This document shows, one piece after another, positions 58,901-64,000 of a stretch of 64,000 bases of DNA. Under the pieces are notes generated by a model. The model was not told where the DNA came from. It did no database searches and worked only from the letters and a program-made list of their open reading frames with translations. This DNA comes from UBA970 sp049419605 (lineage in GTDB: Bacteria > Bacillota_I > Bacilli_A > RFN20 > CAG-826). The stretch is taken from positions 1-64,000 of the forward strand of contig JBMSKF010000004.1 of NCBI GenBank assembly GCA_049419605.1, given 5' to 3'. A program made the translations under genes and the position numbers. Positions within the stretch are counted from its first letter, which is position 1; each line of letters starts with the position of its first letter.

Positions 58901-59792
58901 TGCCCAATCCATCGGTGAACCTGGTACACAATTAACGATGAGAACGTTCCACGAAGGTGGTGTTGCGGGTCGTAACATTACCGACGGGTTACCACGTGTT
59001 GGCGAAATTTTTGAAGCTCGTCGTCCTAAGGGTGAAGCGGTCATTGCTTCGATTAGTGGCAAAGTTAGCAACATCGAAGATAACAATGGTCGTTATAAAG
59101 TCACGGTCACCAATGAATTAGAAACACAAAGTTTTGATACGCCATTTGGTTCTCGTCTCCGTGTTAAAGTCGGCGATAAGATTTCTGCTGGTGCCAAAAT
59201 TTCTGAAGGGGCCATCTATCCAAAAGACTTATTAAAGTATGCGGATATGAACGCGGTCCAGAAGTACATTATTAAAGAAGTTCAAAAAGTTTATCAGTCT
59301 AACGGTGCAAGCATCGCTGACAAGCATATTGAAGTTATTATTCGCCAAATGACCCGCAAGGTTCTGATTATCGATGGCGGTGACACCGATATGTTAACGG
59401 GTTCAAAAGTGGATATCACCACCTTTACCGAAAAGAATGAAATTGCTTTATTGTCAGGTAAAAACCCTGCAGTAGCCATGCCAAGATTATTAGGGATCAC
59501 CAAAGCATCCTTAGAAACCGAATCCTTCTTATCGGCAGCGTCATTCCAAGAAACGACAAAAGTGTTAACCGATGCTGCGATTAAAGGTAAGACCGATATT
59601 CTCCATGGTTTAAAAGAAAACGTGATTACGGGTAAATTAATCCCAGCAGGTCGCGGTCTTTTAGATGAAGCCAATAAAACAGCGACGACGGAAGCTTTCT
59701 CCGTTGAACAATCCATGCGGCAAATTCGCGCCAACTATCGTTCAAGTGATGAACAATACTTGGAAAAATTTGAAGATTTCTTAGAAGATTAA
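55908..59792 (+). CDS. rpoC: RNA polymerase beta' subunit
   Basis: 1294 aa. N-terminal zinc finger Cys60, Cys62, Cys75, Cys78 (CHCGKYKKQRYVGVVCEKCG), catalytic NADFDGDQM at 493–501 with Asp495, Asp497 and Asp499 binding Mg, and the second zinc cluster around CESKGGICQKCYGR. Trigger-loop region SIGEPGTQLTMRTFH is intact. Followed by a strong terminator, so rpsL is not in the same transcript. Confidence 0.98.
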   Translation: MVDINKISKIRVGLASPETIRKWSHGEVMKPETINYRSQKPEMQGLFCEKIFGPSKDYECHCGKYKKQRYVGVVCEKCGVEVMTKDARRERMGHIELATPCAHIWYVKGIPSRTALVLDINAKQLEELVYLVGSTLICLNPGESKILKYRQVIDEKTGRVDFVSVIKEFQGRLEGYEAARAEELVNRLENRSEPINFEVVTAFIQKHLGAEFGEGAEAIKRLLKEIDLEKEFQAINKEMVNAPTQRRNKLIKRLELIDSFRLSNNRPEWMILDVLPVIPPDLRPMLQLDGGRFATSDLNDLYRRLIARNRRLKNLINMNAPSTMLRNEKRMLQEAVDALIDNGRRGKPVLSSGGSGRELKSLSSALKGKQGRFRQNLLGKRVDYSGRSVIAVGPDLKMYQCGLPREMAIQLLKPFIASLLIDRGYANSHKQAEKKVDNYDEIVFDILEEIISYHPVLLNRAPTLHRLGIQAFQPKLVEGRAIRLHPLVTTGFNADFDGDQMAVHVPLSKAAQEEAVNLMLASNNILGPKDGLPIATPSQDMVIGNFYLTMENTKAWYETKAAKARKAGDEISAEMYDSFALSEGKVFKDLSEVMMAYQTKQVHLHTRIAVPGAALKKTNFTPVMNEGYLITTVGKMIFNSIFPNDFPYINNKNTANFKADLEEYFVPKGTDIPKIIAKKPLLTPLGSKDLSAIIKEVFARYGTSKTSVILDKMKDQGFKYATVSGLTVALSDIVKLENKQDIIAEGDRRVEDITDQFNQGLLTDEERYNLVVQIWKEDVQKKIASSVLELMANKNDNPLNIIFNSGARGKASNFNQLIGYRGLMSKPNGKFIELPIRSSFREGLSISEFFIATHGARKVGADTALKTADSGYLTRKLVDVSQDVIIREADCGTDHGTNVYDIKDTSRDTIITPLQSRLIGRFTIHDVIHPKTKEVVVPGDHLMDERDAKKIVDAGVTDVEIRSVLGCESKGGICQKCYGRHLATGKLVEIGEAVGIMAAQSIGEPGTQLTMRTFHEGGVAGRNITDGLPRVGEIFEARRPKGEAVIASISGKVSNIEDNNGRYKVTVTNELETQSFDTPFGSRLRVKVGDKISAGAKISEGAIYPKDLLKYADMNAVQKYIIKEVQKVYQSNGASIADKHIEVIIRQMTRKVLIIDGGDTDMLTGSKVDITTFTEKNEIALLSGKNPAVAMPRLLGITKASLETESFLSAASFQETTKVLTDAAIKGKTDILHGLKENVITGKLIPAGRGLLDEANKTATTEAFSVEQSMRQIRANYRSSDEQYLEKFEDFLED

Positions 59793-59813
59793 TTCTCAAA
59801 GTTTATTAGAATC

Positions 59814-59842
59814 AACGAGCGAGCTCATCTCGCTCGTTTTTT
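59814..59842 (+). terminator. intrinsic terminator after rpoC
   Basis: Ten-base GC-rich stem AACGAGCGAG (59814–59823) with CTCGCTCGTT (59829–59838), loop CTCAT, then six T. Confidence 0.93.
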
Positions 59843-59847
59843 ATTTT

Positions 59848-59856
59848 TGCTATGAT
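59848..59856 (+). promoter_or_regulatory. extended -10 promoter of the metalloprotease gene
   Basis: TGcTATGAT, six bases before the ATG at 59863 and just after the rpoC terminator. Identical in sequence and spacing to the photolyase promoter at 41116. Confidence 0.5.
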
Positions 59857-59862
59857 GAAGCT

Positions 59863-61377
59863 ATGTTAAAAAGATTTTTGACCATCATTTATTTATCAAC
59901 GATGTCCTTACTCACGATGACTTCCTCGATGCCAATAAGCGTGTTAACGGGGCCAACCTATCGAGATGTTCGCATTCGCGAAGGTTATGCTACGGTTATG
60001 CCGACGAAGGGTGATGTGAATATGTTAGTCATTCCCATTAACTTTTCTGATGCGAGTTGTGACCTGATCATTGAAGGCTGTAACCAAACCAAAATCAATA
60101 TCCAACAAGCATTTTTTGGAAATCCTGAGACGATGCGATGGCATTCCGTGGCATCGTATTATGCTGCATCGAGTTATGGTCAATTGAATATTGCCGGGAT
60201 GGTGATGGACTGGTATACCCCTAGTATTACTGCGGTTGCTTTATCAGAAAATCGTGGATTACTTGGTAGTCAAGTGGTACAACCTGCGATTGAATATTTT
60301 AAACAACAATTTCCCAATGAAGTTGTCAATTACGATCAAGATCGAGATGGATTTCTCGATGCAGTTTATTTGATTTACTCTTTACCATTTGATCCCGAAG
60401 GGGATATGTATGGTGAAGATAAGGATGTGTTTTGGGCTTTTGTAGCCTATCAAGGTGGACAGGCTAATATTTCCAATCCGAATTTATTTCATTATGGTTG
60501 GAGTAGTTACCAGTTTATGTATGAAGATGGTCAATATCAACGGAGTGCGAATGGGAAAGTGATTTGGGATGATTTTAACGAACCGATGTTTACACCTCAT
60601 CAAGATGACGTGGGTCATCGGCAAGTCGATGCCCATGTGTTGATTCACGAAGTCGGTCACTTATTAGGTTTACAAGATTACTATACTTACGATCGTGAAG
60701 CGGGTGATTGGGGTCCTGCTGGCGCGTTGGATATGATGGATTTTAATGTTGGAGATCATAATGGATTTTCAAAAATGGCATTAGGTTGGGTGCAACCATA
60801 CGTGGCGAATGTCTCAGGTCAAACCTTAACCTTACCTCCATTAAGCGAGTCTCCCAACATCCTCATCTTACCGAAATATAATTTAACGACGATGATGGAT
60901 GAATATATACTTGTTGAGTATTATCTTCCCAATGGTCTCAATCAAAAAGATAGTGAAGAATCTTATGCTGGAAGATATCCAAGAATGTTTACTCAACCTG
61001 GGGTAAAAATTTATCATATCGATGCGCGCATTGCTCAATTCAGTGTGACGTCACAAGGTTTAAAGTTGGATGGTTTCGTCACCACGATGCAGCCGTCTGG
61101 TTACCGATATCAGATTGCCCATCAAAACACCGTCTCAAGAAATGCAGTTGGCACCAATCCCAATCATAAATTAATTCACTTGTTAGAATCTTCTGGGATC
61201 AACACCTTTCGCCATGGCGGGTTTGCGACCAATGCAACGCTATTTCAAACAGGCATGATATTGAATGGCGATGGCAATCCTTTTTGGATGAATGATGGAA
61301 CTCGCTTACCATGGGAATTAACCATTGGAACCATGGATGCAACGGGTGTGCAATTAAGTTGGCGATCAGTCAATTGA
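59863..61377 (+). CDS. secreted M6-like zinc metalloprotease
   Basis: 504 aa. Basic residues and a hydrophobic run at 1–22 (MLKRFLTIIYLSTMSLLTMT) form a signal peptide or anchor. The zinc site is HEVGHLLGLQDYY with His262, Glu263 and His266, followed by a Met-turn-like ALDMMDFNVGDHNGFSKMALGW, as in the M6 (immune inhibitor A-like) family. DQDRDGFLD near residue 165 looks like a Ca2+ loop. No dockerin or anchor at the C-terminus. It sits between rpoC and rpsL, where other Bacilli have L7Ae-type genes, with its own promoter. Substrate unknown. Confidence 0.82.
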   Translation: MLKRFLTIIYLSTMSLLTMTSSMPISVLTGPTYRDVRIREGYATVMPTKGDVNMLVIPINFSDASCDLIIEGCNQTKINIQQAFFGNPETMRWHSVASYYAASSYGQLNIAGMVMDWYTPSITAVALSENRGLLGSQVVQPAIEYFKQQFPNEVVNYDQDRDGFLDAVYLIYSLPFDPEGDMYGEDKDVFWAFVAYQGGQANISNPNLFHYGWSSYQFMYEDGQYQRSANGKVIWDDFNEPMFTPHQDDVGHRQVDAHVLIHEVGHLLGLQDYYTYDREAGDWGPAGALDMMDFNVGDHNGFSKMALGWVQPYVANVSGQTLTLPPLSESPNILILPKYNLTTMMDEYILVEYYLPNGLNQKDSEESYAGRYPRMFTQPGVKIYHIDARIAQFSVTSQGLKLDGFVTTMQPSGYRYQIAHQNTVSRNAVGTNPNHKLIHLLESSGINTFRHGGFATNATLFQTGMILNGDGNPFWMNDGTRLPWELTIGTMDATGVQLSWRSVN

Positions 61378-61385
61378 TAAAATAC

Positions 61386-61414
61386 TTGCAATTCAAGGAA
61401 AGCATTTATATAAT
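61386..61414 (+). promoter_or_regulatory. sigma-A promoter of the str operon
   Basis: TTGCAA (61386–61391), a 17-base spacer and perfect TATAAT (61409–61414), 95 bases before rpsL. Confidence 0.85.
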
Positions 61415-61419
61415 CTTTT

Positions 61420-61498
61420 CGTGCCTATGGATTGACCTGAAAAGGTCTTTTTTAAAGTAGGTGCTTGATACACCCGGTATTGTGGAACAATACCAACA
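61420..61498 (+). promoter_or_regulatory. structured leader of rpsL–rpsG–fusA with attenuator-like hairpin
   Basis: A five-base stem GACCT/AGGTC with GAAA loop (61434–61447) is followed by six T (61448–61453), a short terminator-like unit. Then come GGTG/CACC (61460–61474) and GGTATTG/CAATACC (61476–61494), ending just before the Shine-Dalgarno. The layout suggests attenuation or ribosomal-protein control. Confidence 0.55.
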
Positions 61499-61509
61499 AA
61501 GGAGAAATT

Positions 61510-61962
61510 ATGCCAACAATTCGTCAACTCGTTCGGAAAGGTCGTCAAAATCCTTTCTACAAATCTAAGTCACCAGCCTTAGGAAAACGCTGGAATTCAT
61601 TAACCAAACGTACGGTTGATCAAGCTTCCGCGCAAAAGCGTGGTGTTTGCACCCGTGTTGGAACCATGACCCCAAAGAAACCAAACTCAGCGTTAAGAAA
61701 ATACGCTCGTGTTCGTTTATCAAACGGGTATGAAGTCACAGCCTATATTGGTGGCGAAGGTCACAACTTACAAGAACACAGCACTGTGTTAATTCGCGGT
61801 GGTCGTGTCCCTGATTTACCAGGGGTCCGTTATCACATCGTCCGTGGAACGTTAGATACTGCTGGTATTGAAAAGCGTCGTCAAGGCCGTAGTCAATACG
61901 GTACCAAGAGACCTAAAGCCGGTGGAAGTAGCGCTGCTGCTGCACCTGCTGCTGCTAAGTAA
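61510..61962 (+). CDS. rpsL: 30S ribosomal protein S12
   Basis: 150 aa; ATG 61510 with AAGGAG upstream gives PTIRQLVRKGRQNPFYKSKS. Decoding-centre loop TPKKPNSALRKYARVRLSNG is normal. The second loop reads GGRVPDLPGVRYH, with Pro101 (codon 61810–61812) where bacteria almost always have Lys (Lys87 in E. coli numbering), next to the conserved Asp. The C-terminus has an added Gly/Ser/Ala/Pro tail, AGGSSAAAAPAAAK, like that of S19. Confidence 0.97.
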   Translation: MPTIRQLVRKGRQNPFYKSKSPALGKRWNSLTKRTVDQASAQKRGVCTRVGTMTPKKPNSALRKYARVRLSNGYEVTAYIGGEGHNLQEHSTVLIRGGRVPDLPGVRYHIVRGTLDTAGIEKRRQGRSQYGTKRPKAGGSSAAAAPAAAK

Positions 61963-61986
61963 AGAAGAAAGAGAAGGAATACATTC

Positions 61987-62457
61987 ATGCCACGTAAAGG
62001 TCAAGTCGCGAAACGCGACGTTCTCCCAGATCCAATTCACAATTCAAAACTTGTGACCCGTTTAATCAACAAAATCATGATTGATGGTAAACGAGGAATT
62101 GCTCAAAACATTTTATACAAAGCTTTTAAAAAAATCGAAGAAAAATCCGGTAAACCTTCCATGGATGTCTTTGCAACTGCGATGGACAATATCATGCCAG
62201 AAGTGGAATTAAAGACTCGCCGTGTTGGTGCTTCTAACTATCAAGTCCCAGTCGAAGTTAGTGGACAACGAAAAACCACACTTGGTTTACGTTGGTTAGT
62301 ATCGTACGCAAGATTAAGAAACGAAAAGACCATGGAAGATAAATTAGCGGGAGAAATTATTGATGCTGCGAACAATACAGGCGCATCAGTTAAAAAACGC
62401 GAAGATGTCATTAAGATGGCTGAAGCTAACAAAGCTTACGCCCATTATAAGTGGTAG
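61987..62457 (+). CDS. rpsG: 30S ribosomal protein S7
   Basis: 156 aa, standard. PRKGQVAKRDVLPDPIHNSK at the start and RRVGASNYQVPVEV in the middle are S7 signatures. Primary binder of the 30S head. In enterics S7 represses the str operon; the structured rpsL leader and the rpsL–rpsG gap (24 bases) are candidates here. Confidence 0.98.
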   Translation: MPRKGQVAKRDVLPDPIHNSKLVTRLINKIMIDGKRGIAQNILYKAFKKIEEKSGKPSMDVFATAMDNIMPEVELKTRRVGASNYQVPVEVSGQRKTTLGLRWLVSYARLRNEKTMEDKLAGEIIDAANNTGASVKKREDVIKMAEANKAYAHYKW

Positions 62458-62466
62458 GAGGAGACT

Positions 62467-64000
62467 ATGTCGAAACGCGAATACGACTTTGCTCATACGC
62501 GCAATATTGGAATTATGGCCCATATTGACGCTGGTAAAACGACAACTACAGAACGTATTTTATATTTCACTGGTAAGATTCATAAAATCGGTGAAGTACA
62601 CGAAGGTGCTGCCACGATGGACTGGATGGTCCAAGAACAAGAACGTGGGATCACGATTACTTCAGCAGCAACCACTGCTTTTTGGAAAGGTCATCGGATT
62701 AACATCATCGATACTCCTGGACACGTTGACTTCACGATTGAAGTTGAACGTTCTCTCCGTGTTCTCGATGGTGCTGTCACATTATTAGATGGTAAAAATG
62801 GTGTTGAACCTCAAACAGAAACTGTGTGGCGTCAAGGAACCAAGTATGGTGTTCCTCGCGTAGTCTTTGCTAATAAGATGGACGCTATCGGTGCCGATTT
62901 TGATATGTGCATCGAAACCTTACATTCTCGCTTAGCCGCCAATGCTGAAGCGATTCAATATCCAATTGGATTAGAAAGTAACTTCAAAGGCATCATCGAT
63001 TTAATCGAACAAAAAGCTTGGATGTATTCCGAAAATAAAGATGAAGCACCTAAAGAAGCCCCAATCCCAGAAGAATATAAAGATAAAGTAAAAAAATTAA
63101 GAGCGAAATTATTAGAAGCCATCGCTGGTTTCGATGATGATCTCATGGTGAAAGTGTTAGATGGTGTTGAACCTTCTGTCGCTGAAATTAAAAAAGTCAT
63201 TCGTAAAGGTGTTTTACAAGGTCAATTCTTTCCAGTCATGTGTGGAGCTTCTTATAAGAACAAAGGAATTCACCAATTATTGGATGCAGTTATTGATTTC
63301 TTACCATCACCAACGGATATTGAAAATGCAGAAGCTACATTACCAAATGGTGAAAAATTCGTCGTCGTTCCTGATGATGAAAAACCAGTTGCAGCATTAG
63401 CATTTAAAATTGCAACGGATCCTTTCGTAGGTCGCTTATCTTATGTTCGGATTTATACTGGAACATTAAAAGCAGGTTCTTATTTAATTAACACCACAAA
63501 AGGTGTTAAAGAACGAATCGGTCGTGTCGTGTTAATGCACGCAAACCACCGTGAAGAAGTTGATGAATTACACGCCGGTGACATCGGTGCAGTTGTCGGA
63601 TTAAAAGGCACTACGACTGGTGATACCTTATGCGATGAAAAATTTGAATTACTCTTAGAAAAAATGGAATTCCCTGCCCCAGTTATTGAACAAGCAGTCG
63701 AACCCAAGACCAAAGCTGACCAAGAAAAAATGTCGATTTCATTAATGAAGTTAGCAGAAGAAGATCCTACGTTCCGAGTGTCTACCAACGCAGAAACAGG
63801 ACAAACCATTATTGCTGGTGTTGGTGAACTTCACCTTGATATCATTGTCGACCGCTTACGTCGTGAATTTAATGTTAACGTCAACGTAGGGGCTCCTCAA
63901 GTTGGTTATCGTGAAACGATCCGCGGTTCTGCTGAATGTGAAGGAAAATATATTCGTCAGTCCGGTGGTCGTGGTCAATATGGTCACGTTTGGATTCGCT
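62467..64000 (+). CDS. fusA: elongation factor G, 3' end beyond the window
   Basis: At least 511 codons, truncated by the window end (full EF-G is about 690 aa). GTPase motifs: G1 AHIDAGKTT, G2 RGIT, G3 DTPGH, G4 NKMD. Domain II and the start of domain III to IV (GYRETI) are present. Drives translocation and, with RRF, ribosome recycling. AGGAGG-type site before ATG 62467. Third gene of rpsL–rpsG–fusA. Confidence 0.97.
   Translation, partial: MSKREYDFAHTRNIGIMAHIDAGKTTTTERILYFTGKIHKIGEVHEGAATMDWMVQEQERGITITSAATTAFWKGHRINIIDTPGHVDFTIEVERSLRVLDGAVTLLDGKNGVEPQTETVWRQGTKYGVPRVVFANKMDAIGADFDMCIETLHSRLAANAEAIQYPIGLESNFKGIIDLIEQKAWMYSENKDEAPKEAPIPEEYKDKVKKLRAKLLEAIAGFDDDLMVKVLDGVEPSVAEIKKVIRKGVLQGQFFPVMCGASYKNKGIHQLLDAVIDFLPSPTDIENAEATLPNGEKFVVVPDDEKPVAALAFKIATDPFVGRLSYVRIYTGTLKAGSYLINTTKGVKERIGRVVLMHANHREEVDELHAGDIGAVVGLKGTTTGDTLCDEKFELLLEKMEFPAPVIEQAVEPKTKADQEKMSISLMKLAEEDPTFRVSTNAETGQTIIAGVGELHLDIIVDRLRREFNVNVNVGAPQVGYRETIRGSAECEGKYIRQSGGRGQYGHVWIR

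Noticed and set aside
1..64000. Mycoplasma code (UGA = Trp)
   Set aside because: UGA is a real stop at several gene ends (1236–1238, tgt, tsaB, adk) and the conserved Trp codons seen are UGG.
1..64000. CRISPR arrays, insertion sequences, prophage, tRNA or rRNA genes
   Set aside because: No spaced direct repeats, transposase motifs, phage genes or tRNA-like cloverleaf sequences were recognised by eye. A computed scan would be needed to exclude small tRNA genes.

Overview
The window is AT-rich bacterial chromosome with dense, mostly operonic genes. It uses the standard genetic code: UGA serves as a stop and Trp is UGG. The gene content points to a low-GC member of the Bacilli/Mollicutes lineage, perhaps near Acholeplasma or Izemoplasma. 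The reasons are the Bacillus-like order cysS–rlmB–sigH–rpmG–secE–nusG–rplKAJL–rsmC–rpoBC, a missing rpmD (L30), zinc-type S14, L33 and L36, GatCAB, PcrA, FakB/DegV, ECF-type vitamin transporters, a two-gene carotenoid pathway, and an RNA polymerase beta subunit with Asn at the rifampicin-site position that is His in E. coli. The taxon is an inference; no 16S gene is present.

Layout. 1–3.5 kb: three glycosyltransferases. 3.5–9.5 kb: uracil-DNA glycosylase, a TPP riboswitch with thiT, then DUF402–tsaE–tsaB–rimI–tsaD and asnS. 9.3–11.7 kb: unknown membrane proteins and a small thioredoxin-like protein. 11.7–19.1 kb: pcrA–ligA–gatCAB. 19.1–22.9 kb: degV (minus strand), then queT–tgt–queA. 22.9–38 kb: the S10/spc/alpha ribosomal superoperon from rpsJ to rplQ, behind a strong promoter and a structured leader. 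38–45.9 kb: a HAD phosphatase, a carotenoid pair divergent from a class II photolyase, cysS, an MgtC-like protein, rlmB and a SigH-like sigma factor. 45.9–59.8 kb: rpmG–secE–nusG, ktrAB on the opposite strand, rplK–rplA–rplJ–rplL–rsmC–rpoB–rpoC. 59.9–64 kb: a secreted M6-like metalloprotease, then rpsL–rpsG–fusA, with fusA cut by the window end.

Most of the window is information processing. Ribosomal genes have strong GGAGG ribosome-binding sites and structured leaders: S10-type, two candidate L1 sites, an L10 leader, a partial terminator before rpoB and an attenuator-like hairpin before rpsL. A different group (ligA, gatC, cysS, sigH-like, photolyase, crtN, metalloprotease, glycosyltransferases) has a -10 box only 6–9 nt before ATG and no Shine-Dalgarno. 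This suggests frequent leaderless transcripts, several starting from promoters embedded in the stop codon of the previous gene.

Other points of interest are long Ala/Pro/Lys-rich tails on several ribosomal proteins, Pro in place of a near-invariant Lys in S12, and insertion of the protease and the K+ uptake genes into otherwise conserved clusters. No tRNA, rRNA, insertion sequence, prophage or CRISPR was seen, and no gene-free stretch exceeds about 200 bases. I did not find a clear new multi-gene defence or mobile system.
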